A DNA stretch of 64,000 bases from positions 496,001 through 560,000 of the forward strand of contig CAVXLQ010000012.1 in assembly GCA_963762635.1 (NCBI GenBank), given 5' to 3'. Below, piece after piece: positions 54,901-59,093 of this stretch (within the stretch, counting starts at the first letter, position 1; the number at the start of each line of letters is the position of its first letter). The notes beneath the pieces are model-generated. The model did not search any database, was not told the origin of the DNA, and saw only the letters and a program-made list of their open reading frames with translations. This DNA comes from Tenggerimyces sp963762635. GTDB taxonomy: Bacteria > Actinomycetota > Actinomycetes > Propionibacteriales > Actinopolymorphaceae. Both the position numbers and the translations under genes were made by a program.

Positions 54901-57900
54901 GCGAGTGTGGTTCGTAGATCGCCGGACCGTGAGACAGATTGCGGGGGATCGTGGTGTCGGCGTCCAGATGGTGCGCACGGCACTGTTCGAGGCGTGCCGA
55001 CGGGTTGAACCAGTCTTGATCACGATTGAACAGATCACCGGCAGTGCGCGGCAGGCACTGGACAGCGTGTGGAGCCGGATGGGGGAAGCCGACACGCTGG
55101 CGAACGACCTTCGGACGGCGGGGCACGGCTCGGCTCCGGGATTCAAACGATTAGTGAGTGCATTCCTGGAACTAAGCGGTCAGATCGACGAGTACTGCAT
55201 GATGTATCCAGATGATGCGCACGTGTTCCGCGCCCTCGACCCGCTCGAGTTGGCAGAGCACACCTTGCCCGGCGATCCACAGAGTGGGCCGGTCGACGTA
55301 GCCGATCACGCGCGGATCATTGCGAAGATTCTGCAGATCGAGCAGGTACTGCAAGGCCCCGAGCTGTACACCGGCCTTACTGCCATCGTGGACGATCTAC
55401 GCGAACGTTTCGGCGATGTGGAGAACTGGCCGCAGCCGATCGTTTTGGACATCGAGCGGCTGGTGGCGGAGGGACGGCTGGGTGACCCGCCACCCGAGAC
55501 CTTCCTCCACAACCTCGCCGTCGCGGCCGTGATCTTCGACCGCAAGGTGTGCATATCTGGCGCGAGTATGCCGCTGCTGGAGAAGGCCGTACGGGTTCTG
55601 CATGGCCTGACACTGGCAACCTTGCCGGACTGGGACGTGGAGTCACAGAGCATCTCTGCCGCGCCACAAGGTCTCCCAGCGGCTGGTGCGCCCGAGCGTC
55701 TGGTGAGACGCAAGCTGGAGCGCGTCACGGCGGCGTTCACAAGCGAGACCGACTTCCTGCATGGCGCCAACCAGCGCGCCGCTTCGACGGGGCAGTCGCT
55801 CACTGAGGAGGGCTCGCGCCGCGTGCTGCTGCCCGACCGCCGCCGGATGCTTGCAGCGTTGGTTGGCGGGGAGGAGTCGGACCAGCTGTCGATCGACCGG
55901 TATGCATTCGAGAACTATCTGACTTCAGAGGAACAAGCATTGCTGAGTAGGCCCGCTCTGGATGAGTCTGGCCAGGATCTACTGACTCGGGCAGACGAGC
56001 ATGCGCGGCGTCCGAAGGAGGCTCGATCGGCCAGGGGTAGCTCTCTGGTGAATGCAGAGGATCGGGTTGAACTTGAGAGACTGGCGGATCCGCGTGGGCT
56101 CAACAATGTCCCTGAACATCTCGCCAGCTTCGCTATCCTGGATGTGGTCGATCTCGGCCCACAGCCAGTGCCCTTGTCGGCCGCGCAGCGGTCCGCTCGG
56201 ATCTGGCAGGCAGTCGAGGAGATCGGCTCATTGCAGGACGCCGTCTTTAGCTACCTCGAGCAGCACATCGAAGCCCCGCCGCGGCTGAGATCATTGATGC
56301 GCGATGTGGATCCGACCAATGGTCATCGCCTTGTGCCTCATCAAATGACGATGAATCCGGTCACCAAGGAGTTTCGCCTGCTCGATCTTGCAGTCCTCAT
56401 AGTAGTGATCAGGCGATTCTGCCCGGATCTGGGGGACGGCGGGAACTGGCCGATCCCGACCCCACTGGGGGGTAAGACCCAGCAGAACATCGCGGATCCA
56501 GTCAGCGAGTACATCGATGAGTCGACTCGCGCGGGAGCGACCTACGTCCTCCTACCCGATGACATGGGAATCGCACTGGCCGCGGACCGGCCGATGACGG
56601 AGGTGCTGCTGGACTTCGTCAAAGCCTTGATCGTTCGGGCGTACGGCGATCGGACGGGTGGGAGTGAACCCGCCAGGAGCGAGTCCGCTGGAACCAGCCG
56701 GCAACGTGCCGTGACCATCTTGCGCGCGGCCTGGCAGAACCTCAGGGCCGTGCTGTCCGGCCTCGTCGCCGATCTCGAGGCGCGGGGAGAGCTGCGCGAG
56801 GACGCCATCGCTCGCGTAGTACCGGTCGACTACGCGCTGATCCTCGAGCCTGGCCCCCAGTTCGACGCTGTCGAGGTCGTCTACCGGACCTGCCTCCCGC
56901 CAGCGCTGCAAGCCGTCATCTCTTTGCGAGAAGCCTCCGATCTGCTTTCGCCCGAGAACCCTGATTCCGGTACGCATACTGCTGAGGGTCCAGCGAGAGG
57001 GCCTAGGGAGGGTACCGGGGGCGCTTCCTCCGCCGGAGTCGCACTCGACCGTTACTCCGCCCAGCCGGACACGGGTCCTTCGCCGGCGCCAGCGCCGCGT
57101 GAGTCCCACGATCAGGACGCGTCTCCCGACCGCATCGGGGACGTACCAGACGTGCCGAGCATCCCGGACACCCAGTCCGGACTGGCTGATCCCGCGACTG
57201 TCGCCGCCTACGTCGCGACCATGAGGGAGCTGGAACGCGACTGGGCCGGGCTGCCGCTGTCGGTCCGGGTGCAGCGCATCGCGGGCGCGGTCAACGCACA
57301 ACTGGCCAGCCACGCCATACCGTCGGTGGGGCTCCTTCCAGCTCGAAGACTGCGCCGGGAAGTGGATGGGGAGTTCGACAGCGGCACCTGGCGGGTCAAG
57401 ATCAAGGAATCGACGATGCTCGCAAACGATCCGGCGTCGTTCGCCAATGTGGTCGACTGCGCTTACCACGAGGCACGGCACGCAGAGCAGGCATTCCTGA
57501 TGGCTCGCCTGATGGCTGGCCAAGGTGCCGGTATCGCGGAGGTCCTTTGGACGCTGCACATCACGAATACAGAGGTGCTGGCAATGGCGGTGGACAATCC
57601 ACTGGTCGCGGGCTCCGCAGAACACGACGCTGCCGAGAGATGGCAGGAAAGTGCCGTCGGCGAAGGCACCAATGCCAGGAACAAGCTCTTGGCATTCGAG
57701 CTCCCGGCGGCCCGCAAGATGTACGCACAGGCAAAGAAGATCTACCTGAAGAAGAGGTTGGACAGGTCGGTCGCCTACGCCGACCGAATGAAGCTCTACC
57801 AGAATGTGCTCAGCGCCAAGAAGGAGCTGGGGAACCTTTACGAGCGGTATCGTGCGCTTCCGGAGGAGGTGGACGCTTGGGCCGTCGGAAACGCCGCGTG

Positions 57901-57967
57901 GCGTTCCTTTGGCCGCCCCGCCGAGCCGCAGTCGGACGACATCCCGCCGCCACCTCTGATCCTATGA
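38906..57967 (+). CDS. Giant modular CpnT/WXG100-like effector with glycosyltransferase, PMI and protease-like domains
   Basis: About 6353 residues without a stop. I place the start at GTG 38906 (reads AIQPPEDEYGFADWLLSI), since codons before it do not look coding. Order: CpnT/WXG100-like helical N-terminus (1-345); Pro-rich linker (350-535); Thr/Ala linker; a small domain (~670-795); a stretch in the wrong coding frame (~798-892); a degenerate HELTRVRQ zincin-like domain (~900-1090); Ala-rich helices; unknown modules; four or more hydrophobic segments (~2020-2475); HELKRASQ region (~2530-2690); GT unit 1 (~2899-3402); GT unit 2 (~3726-4152); papain-like domain (~4300-4510); mannose-6-phosphate isomerase (~4541-4930); helix-turn-helix-like units (~5006-5372); unknown (~5380-6090); HEARH zincin-like C-terminus (~6095-6353). 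The family of the N-terminus implies ESX/type VII export; no secretion genes are nearby. The stop overlaps the next start. Confidence 0.8.
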   Translation: MAIQPPEDEYGFADWLLSIIDWPDTDEDMTRALGDGWDRGADCVATTRVDAEGVNTRVAGGWLDYAGGAFTTQLARLISGAPGNMGELELAMRNQARSCRSFADQVEYAKAQIVMEWAVNLAAIAATFFMPAGIGLVVGGMLRKAIVDMVSKRLITMLTTVGQRIGSMTFPRLVGTLAQKPLVKFAVGGAVLSAPAEHLKEQMEELFITAGALTRSGRWGDGDFAEQQLEHTSLATAAGTAANPTVRNTVGRVFGGAVDWLGSRLHVPDGVRKHLVIAATSGSTNGVTSPIGSHFATIVLSPEQVYDRSLVSAVADGFVDSAIGSMLRSSPQAAAQDAGVALRRVGSTMPPGPPHIPPPPPPPSPQLPSAPSVPEPGPNGRVPAPTPLPDGRTPAPTPSPNRLPTPAPTPTPAPTPTPAPTPAPDGRAPTAPGPGRTPAPSPDGDTAPAPRRTPGPAPSPDGDTAPTPRRAPAPSPDGEGTPTPVPDSEGMPTPAPETTPTPTPSDGAPLPAPSDSTPAPEHTPEQQHASEQQLVPANARAEPIVAEADAHAETGEPAGTVGETVGETGTAAEGAQAADTSTPTIAHQTGSEPGPAAEPAAEVTTPTTTTPAAAPATPTSATGTGHTTVASSPTVSTSVPASSKQSPASPASDDTTDTPEVSAEPILGTLVDFVPAPDAASFQDKRLGDPPTVDGSVRLNPLNGSLYLSDQAVIAATVRNQTPELGGLLGQCAMLPLTPALLGRVDPSEHTQLQALLDDPTVSAGYLPSLGLLIRPGHQLTDVVPAVTDALALATEPDGRSDATNAHQIPGHSGLRPGRPEGSADERQDTRREGPGGNGPAGRVGPAGTDLGAGVPVPARRGDRRGDDPAGTDRSESSTARRGAGGGRTDQLAGSFDGGSVPVLAYRREGAAERTNAAVLERPSHTRVPATPQVVRRLAAYLLAHVDLSGTVLAGMTPADLADVEWVVVTDPAELAVLDAEGRSAVTTLNVRGQIQVRLGPAALDNLALLSKIMLHELTRVRQFQTRPASELDPHSQDLLDEAVTARRAATTINWDTHTITADGTITEWRAPGGDDLAVAEAGDRVGAPMQTLADQRAAVVSLALAKESADREFERARDGRASPEVLEHLRDVAILAEGDLNVGLAAATAECDAQIEAVENVVRNAAAIDVAEHAVVAAREQFVEAARQAREVRVAGDRPSAEVTAAKAAARGAKAMLKAAEKHLADAERAADGRQATLILTGADGVSRLATISNVDGTIRLFDPAGAEGGQIVAVQAVVVSREGTWIPFTGEPLGLHSSYHAAGAVSPEQWMHLPEHQRAEFLDRLVLERPPPRTSADSGLRQIQENVQEIRGDLPPGTAIEAVGNSWYLITTAAGSQVLLGARRGELNGDSAGTAPMVNGAGTALMAAGGRPCFMTTMTRASGRAVIDEFFDEPANASLAADRDEALFEGQVAGLVIRIDEGVPVAGEPLHRAFGVEDVMAIEAHVSATEVRARLRQFLKWRAARDDAAISPWTWWRGLQARQQWLKERAGELGLWHRAPAVAGLQTLLRRSGYSDVAGVPETFGSTRQARPRLPMTVDRFWVAEILPRLAAGAGALWIEPVRDDLFTVHCRDGRTFTMAVAIDGKVSPAGRAADIIMRFPSAIEVSEGERMLGGQVSRAVRMDALAKLSGATLEEVADQAMAGQLGPDILVMHSLSELVTDDTEPSPNDYDSVGWWSAHRQQYDRASWREKSALRRRARERAHDEGLLRSLARLDGSPDYDRKIEAFRNASAELGCSDLVGYVEQLNGVRPAVRPLAEVGADRQRMYQTRFDAVAVRDLERWLEPRLRTIGLGTIYDGAQIHVVNLTDQSPVLSVAVESADLEGLHWELLHGHGPGAYVVSIQDGLDYWRGKQALLTAFCVAIEQHTRPRADPVPMRVLLALALWKHHLDLAQGQEGVNAVLRSDLRAYLRMLDDDPNVDLAALPAEVTQFLNEATRVRRGAKHRELVGSHEQEFLARIRAGRPVPSRIPSMPRYTISEVVQWVPISFVMGGLGVAAFDVPVWQAALGVALSLPLAWAQTIQKYRTDLGFEVEHLKTIDAKSANEERASREHAEAVGRQIEAELLPILEVIGVTLPEATQGRRNDTDLWVRRAADPPTGKTSFKYQLIKTNMPLLFWGSVQALINAGLAAGQWSLAFAMVLMFVLQFLTLAKAETARGGFIIGRWNRQLAFEAYLREERRAAATTAFRLRRSVADVCESFGVVVPPARPVPGRRSIDDFVSRPRHPHSPSRTTTYGNKVYNRGLGWGVPNMLAAGAFAPFDAPVAFATACAGLGNAIVWPFAEVDIERTTEDRMVYLANQQTDHAEAGSRQATDEQLRRIAVEFLILLLVPRQQSKAGLDETSPIPGIPVVPGGVLPQLLAAYLPNRGRFIAAASGPGVAEAAMMSGGLFTPLAATSEGVEAIVSAAVFTILTSGVGSLASIYYLLEGPIGLQALTAAQALYFQLQELARDDAAFKAYVDDLVGRLRQGFAAAGASRGPALAYPRQDGELSNAEAAAAFWDTGERVPALGLGTVDAVAGGAMGLRALCGQLFAAGMTDVDLNHPDYANVRIAVNGNPEQSAYLDANHRLAETTVTGVLYGLGACLTSRRAVRVSLHELKRASQVLRLRQQRDGVTDEHDLGLHAEALAAQLLVEKLDLIEQELTGRTLVEIAASDDWQVVTIGDDGVVRVVDPNTGVVTAPFVRTVLEQEWSADPGAMERAVGAGRWQGLIKLGEDRVVSNEQAAAVWETVEDALRGAGEGATAGLAVRLSDGRALTMALEFDGRQARDKGPHAEAVRRAIRNGEVTAVDLMVMNRAGEPVPLPGRRPRGVFSTVPLSDPYLAALANALQAEQAKAGQQTGRNRADGSLNAVVGSWECTSLGVHVGGVGVVTSRHLAGFAAAGVNALMVTRHEFSEPGVPQPPTQVTTVDGAQAIQVAMSEGFNTIEDFYSRTEDWSWTVGESFVNPFVDFMVENGYLPDAVIVHDHLATNGLVRAARAMGVPVVSVTHFLAFVENKGRVSPWQYVTESFALRHADARIAVSKIIAHAAEFANGLAQGAVKVVGNGADLTMWNRDNIDTSPETLQRVRATIPAVAADKAVAYLLERLGPAEEAAAALGIAAGEQAGADSTLDAVAERAERVLAALGDFRPRDDVDREAVREAQTQWRHVAVAAGHAAHARVVAVEGLSAEAELIYFVGRLEERKGIHDLFTAMCALLAERPNAHVVLIGEGGYKPTLVDLMHRLETSGDERGRRLLTGRVHWLGKKPPAECAQTAVACDIAAVPSHSEGDPLVAKELAAAGVPQVATYDVVPFIVDGVTGLSVHVGDSAELAVALRRLLEDKVFAGRLAEAARADLLQNHTWPAIVGRVIEVLRDAIRQGPTRTPVTPYVPTTCNVLDVARIYVATIDPTGWTLTHTDGSAHPTDPTEHPQGRIPDGVTDRGIFWNISLTDGATQLAHTVHHNGRTLHVDSTTNLTLTVTGTLGHEIQYILTRPASPDTPPTLTTSPTPPVPTTPALTSDTPPPDAADILRGEVLAVAADAADWLRGQTGAAGDIPAGPVDTGYLERTIGNGDARFQTPGEQDEVVDVYSLVEERLRHAGDRSYAVIAARLSDGTTRVIAARSNGSAGIEYFDPRSGTSVPQPMVRSEDIDRVGFLVVDREGKPVPFANLPREKTFSTEPMTAPYFAALPGRARVEPGGTIPILQVAWEFVAIEGGLGIVMANLLPELARSGCDVTILTRQPLVERDEDPVPGTEVRTVDGVQAIVTGLRDGAQYRRDYRRDDVVWCRSTEDDMVNALYDFMQRTGKRFTVVQGHDWVTTRAAQVLKEAFGEDIRFVLHIHDVVVGRWLGSVRNALVASKYVQEWTRARFADAVIVNSDHNKAMAAWVDEVPLERITVIPNGVDLRAQIVDRSGIDRGQALRDLGYSDDTYLVFAWGRLMGVEPPLAEHLPPYDPKGVTYVIDAMAAFIAAIPHARLMISGADFGGQEALQAQIDRLVADGRLNEGDVRLAGRLSDEDLRKAKGVANLVVAGSPYEGFGLTVLEAAVAGAPVVGTRVFASMVDKVTGRIVPAMDSEALAVQMIAAALNPDVTARWAGNAFAQATSDKFDWPTIARRTVAEVYRRVLEADSRPVVVGTPPAIPSNGNVFDVAEVSLRVTEGDLTGWTLSYAAGSADPSLEGRTPHRVDDGIAYWRVPLAGGATELHYRLHHGDETLVVNGRTDLVLGVDTGRGTPGHEVRHDTASPGTTTTTEQPEPLPTEQQVAASRAVLSDADIAARGVAQAELLALLPVPLPEGIGCVEAVRFAVETAARATYGLPPDTTRLDDFARQAAVEGRLRPSLAGGEWLVDAFYATSPTELDLSGNLADTGLTVGDLDEEGRRGVTIAEAVIRATYANETNREVFFVIQTTSFDQLTDAFATHRWLVRRGRDGTIYYLDPHPAVQAAGRDWLYLPGREPGQAGVVAVDLRAVEPDPENPGTVRTVPLPLEPVTTASRRPDPQGLEPFGPSAGAGAPGPTGVVDLMHNVVRDYAWGSTTAIPELIGVEPDGRPQAEMWMGAHESAPSVLASGGSLFELVSADPVGVLGAETAERFGGRFPFLAKILAAAQPLSIQAHPSAVQAREGFAREEAAGIPRNAPERNYRDGWPKPEILVALGPFDALVGFRPVARTVALLDALGASALDPLTDLLRAGNLRDVFTQVMGSDRDAIRPLVAALGDACRRYDGDTFALEVETLGRLSRDFPDDPGVLAALLLNRVRLERFEAIYLPAGNVHAYLNGLGFEVMGNSDNVLRGGLTPKHVDVSELVSVVDFEPLTDPVLAGSPGLRGMSTYETGSEYFAVRRVDLDDGAPVVVDASGPRIVACLDGTIAVDTGGEPVELAAGQSSFVRGPEGPCTLRGHGTAFVVSAPEPEGPSEQHPGPEPDTEPTIPREPAPASQVGEDDTTEDDSPVRRALRGETVPGPADVAGTPPADFVPRGGVDLRPDPAALARVVHVVRGTSPRVADEDIGVLREFGRGLLSESQQAVLEAMFVDGKSRSAAANDLGVSPRHVSNTLTRASSMARDLLSRGGVHRELRLDVAALGNVAELIERATHRTIAPNVQAEAAAFAWLIRDLTSHEQDLMTQHFVRGRPLGKLSSGSGVDVGTLQTRIEHVVEEILAGRVEVSLASTAAGTLVEPAEGPVHDSVSDATAVARVAAVVRGVVSPKVAEVDKDVFLRFAKLLGPGRARTLTAILVDDQPRLESMETPRGVSEGPVIHALAMAHHMLMSMLLEGHGLARYMIDSDPDPDVEAMFERLLVVSGLTTDQREIARVWFVDRRTVRQIAGDRGVGVQMVRTALFEACRRVEPVLITIEQITGSARQALDSVWSRMGEADTLANDLRTAGHGSAPGFKRLVSAFLELSGQIDEYCMMYPDDAHVFRALDPLELAEHTLPGDPQSGPVDVADHARIIAKILQIEQVLQGPELYTGLTAIVDDLRERFGDVENWPQPIVLDIERLVAEGRLGDPPPETFLHNLAVAAVIFDRKVCISGASMPLLEKAVRVLHGLTLATLPDWDVESQSISAAPQGLPAAGAPERLVRRKLERVTAAFTSETDFLHGANQRAASTGQSLTEEGSRRVLLPDRRRMLAALVGGEESDQLSIDRYAFENYLTSEEQALLSRPALDESGQDLLTRADEHARRPKEARSARGSSLVNAEDRVELERLADPRGLNNVPEHLASFAILDVVDLGPQPVPLSAAQRSARIWQAVEEIGSLQDAVFSYLEQHIEAPPRLRSLMRDVDPTNGHRLVPHQMTMNPVTKEFRLLDLAVLIVVIRRFCPDLGDGGNWPIPTPLGGKTQQNIADPVSEYIDESTRAGATYVLLPDDMGIALAADRPMTEVLLDFVKALIVRAYGDRTGGSEPARSESAGTSRQRAVTILRAAWQNLRAVLSGLVADLEARGELREDAIARVVPVDYALILEPGPQFDAVEVVYRTCLPPALQAVISLREASDLLSPENPDSGTHTAEGPARGPREGTGGASSAGVALDRYSAQPDTGPSPAPAPRESHDQDASPDRIGDVPDVPSIPDTQSGLADPATVAAYVATMRELERDWAGLPLSVRVQRIAGAVNAQLASHAIPSVGLLPARRLRREVDGEFDSGTWRVKIKESTMLANDPASFANVVDCAYHEARHAEQAFLMARLMAGQGAGIAEVLWTLHITNTEVLAMAVDNPLVAGSAEHDAAERWQESAVGEGTNARNKLLAFELPAARKMYAQAKKIYLKKRLDRSVAYADRMKLYQNVLSAKKELGNLYERYRALPEEVDAWAVGNAAWRSFGRPAEPQSDDIPPPPLIL
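39953..40900 (+). repeat. Giant protein: Pro/Thr/Ala-rich disordered linker
   Basis: Residues ~350-665. First a Pro run (PPGPPHIPPPPPPPSPQ), then imperfect repeats of PTPAPTPTPAP and PSPDGDTAPAPRR types (40110-40340). Glu/Ala- and Thr/Ala-rich segments follow. Low complexity at both DNA and protein level; it probably spans the envelope or separates the export domain from the cargo. Confidence 0.85.
41310..41582 (+). CDS. EF-Tu domain 2-like small ORF nested in the giant frame
   Basis: 90 residues from ATG at 41310 (MPPTPTRFLVTQVFDLEGRR) to TAG 41580-41582, in a different frame from the giant protein. GGGAGA lies 4 nt upstream of the ATG. Codon third positions are strongly G/C in this frame, and the protein looks natural (LLTSGKTLEGKVRAGMVLRD, like the beta-barrel domain 2 of translation GTPases). 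Over the same stretch the giant frame reads as Arg/Gly-rich shadow. It may be an independent or inserted gene, or a correctly coding part of the giant protein reached by two compensating frameshifts. Confidence 0.65.
   Translation: MPPTPTRFLVTQVFDLEGRRGLLTSGKTLEGKVRAGMVLRDESDRRVRILALEFLSPRDVATGEVTILLERTDPSPVRPDAVLAEVEPTS
44960..46330 (+). other. Giant protein: hydrophobic (membrane) segments
   Basis: Residues ~2019-2475 hold at least four hydrophobic helices: VVQWVPISFVMGGLGVAAF with a following VWQAALGVALSLPLAWA; MPLLFWGSVQALINAGLAAG with WSLAFAMVLMFVLQFLTLA; a weaker GVPNMLAAGAFAPFDAPVAF; and AVFTILTSGVGSLASIYYLL. The only clear membrane region in the cargo part; could serve translocation or pore formation. 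Confidence 0.6.
47600..49110 (+). other. Giant protein: glycosyltransferase domain 1 (GT-B, GT4/GT5-like)
   Basis: Residues ~2899-3402. The glycogen/starch-synthase-type N-terminal Rossmann unit reads WECTSLGVHVGGVGVVTSRH, with VIVHDHLATNGLVRAARAMG. The C-terminal nucleotide-sugar unit reads LIYFVGRLEERKGIHDLF, VVLIGEGGYKPTL and PSHSEGDPLVAKELAAAGVP. The latter keeps the E-x7-E pair (Glu3311, Glu3319). A Glu/Ala-rich insert (~3115-3200) splits the two halves. Looks catalytically complete. Confidence 0.8.
50081..51360 (+). other. Giant protein: glycosyltransferase domain 2 (GT-B, GT4/GT5-like)
   Basis: Residues ~3726-4152. The N-terminal unit is ILQVAWEFVAIEGGLGIVMA and FTVVQGHDWVTTRAAQVLKE. 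The C-terminal unit is ITVIPNGVDLRAQIVDRS, FAWGRLMGVEPPLAEH and GSPYEGFGLTVLEAAVAGAP. It holds E-x7-E (Glu4059, Glu4067). It is a second copy of the domain above, each preceded by an FDP..PVPF..FST module and followed by a beta-rich GW(T/S)L module, i.e. a tandem duplication of the whole unit. Confidence 0.82.
51790..52430 (+). other. Giant protein: papain-like (Tox-PL/glutaminase-type) domain
   Basis: Residues ~4295-4508. A Cys near the start (GIGCVEAVRFAVETAARATY, Cys4322), His in FATHRWLVRRG (His4444) and Asp in GTIYYLDPHPAV (Asp4460) occur in the order and local context of papain-fold Tox-PL/protein-glutaminase domains of polymorphic toxins. The fold assignment rests on this motif order only. 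Confidence 0.55.
52527..53700 (+). other. Giant protein: type I mannose-6-phosphate isomerase domain
   Basis: Residues ~4541-4930. It begins NVVRDYAWGSTTAIPELIGV, as ManA proteins do. The zinc ligands are all present: Gln4635 and His4637 in LSIQAHPSAVQA, Glu4672 in WPKPEILVALGPFDALVGFR, and His4795 in PAGNVHAYLNGLGFEVMGNS. The catalytic Arg (Arg4814) is in NVLRGGLTPKHVDVSEL. The length (~390) equals that of free bacterial PMI. This should be an active fructose-6-P/mannose-6-P isomerase if folded. Confidence 0.88.
53920..55025 (+). other. Giant protein: repeated sigma-region-4-like helix-turn-helix units
   Basis: Residues ~5006-5372. Four successive ~80-100-residue helical units. The clearest HTHs are FVDGKSRSAAANDLGVSPRH with VSNTLTRASSMA, and FVDRRTVRQIAGDRGVGVQM with VRTALFEACRRV. 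Two units are more degenerate (FVRGRPLGKLSSGSGVDVGT and a third around 54540-54790). They resemble sigma-70 region 4/LuxR HTHs but without an ATPase or receiver. Confidence 0.6.
57190..57967 (+). other. Giant protein: C-terminal HEARH zincin-like domain
   Basis: Residues ~6095-6353. The motif CAYHEARHAEQAFLMARLMA gives HExxH (His6188, Glu6189, His6192). A possible third ligand is Glu6223 in TNTEVLAMAVDNPL. A basic helical tail follows. C-terminal position is where polymorphic effectors carry the toxic domain, so this is the best candidate for the delivered activity. Confidence 0.6.
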
Positions 57968-58347
57968 ACGTTGCTGAGCGCACCTATGCCTGGGCACAGG
58001 CGGTCAGCCGCCTGCCCAAGCGCACCATCGAGGCGCTCGCGGCGGCGTTTCACCTCGATCCCACCACGTTGGTCCACCGTGGCTACCAAGTCGAGGCGTC
58101 CACGCCTCCGGGCGTCGAGCAGGTGGTGTTCGTCCCAGGACGAACAGCGGGCGAGATCGCCTACGTCGAACTCGCCGTCGACACGAGCATCGACGAGCTT
58201 GCCATGACGTTCGGGCCTGGCCGGCAGCTCCCCGCCAGGTCGCACGGAGGTGGAAGGGTGGCGTTCGACGGGATCTTCGGGCTCACCGTCGTGGCCGGCA
58301 CGTACGGAGACCGCGTGCACTCGCTCACGTTCATCCTGATGGACTAG
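57964..58347 (+). CDS. Candidate immunity/partner protein of the giant effector
   Basis: 127 residues from ATG at 57964, overlapping the giant gene's TGA by 4 bp (ATGA). The N-terminus is helical (MNVAERTYAWAQAVSRLPKR), followed by a beta-rich C-terminus (VVFVPGRTAGEIAYVELAVD, GRVAFDGIFGLTVVAGTYGD). No signal peptide, no Cys and no family I can name. A small gene translationally coupled to the 3' end of a polymorphic effector is where immunity proteins are normally found, so I infer that role. Its stop overlaps that of the convergent gene by three bases. Confidence 0.6.
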   Translation: MNVAERTYAWAQAVSRLPKRTIEALAAAFHLDPTTLVHRGYQVEASTPPGVEQVVFVPGRTAGEIAYVELAVDTSIDELAMTFGPGRQLPARSHGGGRVAFDGIFGLTVVAGTYGDRVHSLTFILMD

Positions 58348-59093
58348 GCCGTAAGTGGTGCTGGTGAGGCTGGCTCGATCGGAGTCCGCTTCGCCGACCC
58401 GGCACGAGCTAGCTCGTCTTCGCCCCAGGGCTCGCGTGCCTCGTCGAGGTAGATCGCTCCGTGGGCGACGAGCGTCTGCATCGCGCTCAGGCATTGGTTC
58501 AGGACGCGTTCGGGATCGGTCTGATCCGGATCGGCCTGCTCGGTGCGTCGGCCGGCCTCGGCGAAGATCTCACAGGCGTGCCACAGGCTGTCGCAGGTAT
58601 GTCCGAATCTCCATAGCTCGTACGTGAAGCTGGGCACTTTCGCCGCCGGCTTGGCTCCGGGCAGTCCGATGCCGTAGAGCAACGGTTCGTCAGGTGTGTT
58701 GCCGATGCCGATCAGCAGTGACCTGATCCGGATCACCTTGGCGAACTCCACCGCCTCAGTGGTACCGGGCGTGACCTCGACCACCAGATCTTTGCCGACG
58801 AGCTCGTCGAGGCGCCGTGCGGCGTCCGGAATGCCGGCCATCCGCGCGGCGCCTCCGACGGCCTGCAGCGTCCACGGCGCCATGTTGACGCCCTCGGGCA
58901 GGCCGTGGGCCAGTGCCCACACGCCGAGTTGTTCGTTGCCGTCGAGCTTGTACATCTCCCACCCCACGCGCAGCACGTGCGACTCCAACTCGGCTCCGGC
59001 GGAGGGGTAGAAAGCACCAAGGTAGTGGCCGATCGGGAAGACCAGCGGTTCTTTGTGGCCGTTGCTGGTAGCAGCCATTTCGTCAATCCTCAC
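58344..59093 (-). CDS. Unknown protein, paralog of its upstream neighbour (copy B)
   Basis: 249 residues from GTG at 59093 (GTGA overlap with the neighbour's stop); an ATG at 59078 is the alternative. Conserved with the neighbour: LVFPIGHYLGAF / LLFPVGHHVGAQ, GVWALAHGLPEGV / SVWTLAHGSPEAV, VVEVTPGTTEAVEFA / LIEVTPATEQALDFA and GIGNTPDEPLLYGIGLPG / GLGNTAEEPWLFGIGFLG. The middle (about 50-110) looks like a winged helix, followed by a Gly-rich beta segment and a C-terminal helical part. No family known to me. Cytosolic. It converges on the candidate immunity gene with overlapping stops. Confidence 0.7.
   Translation of the reverse strand: MRIDEMAATSNGHKEPLVFPIGHYLGAFYPSAGAELESHVLRVGWEMYKLDGNEQLGVWALAHGLPEGVNMAPWTLQAVGGAARMAGIPDAARRLDELVGKDLVVEVTPGTTEAVEFAKVIRIRSLLIGIGNTPDEPLLYGIGLPGAKPAAKVPSFTYELWRFGHTCDSLWHACEIFAEAGRRTEQADPDQTDPERVLNQCLSAMQTLVAHGAIYLDEAREPWGEDELARAGSAKRTPIEPASPAPLTA

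Noticed and set aside
54167..55126. Minus-strand frames inside the giant gene
   Set aside because: Low-complexity basic translations opposite a well-supported coding frame; typical high-GC antisense openness.
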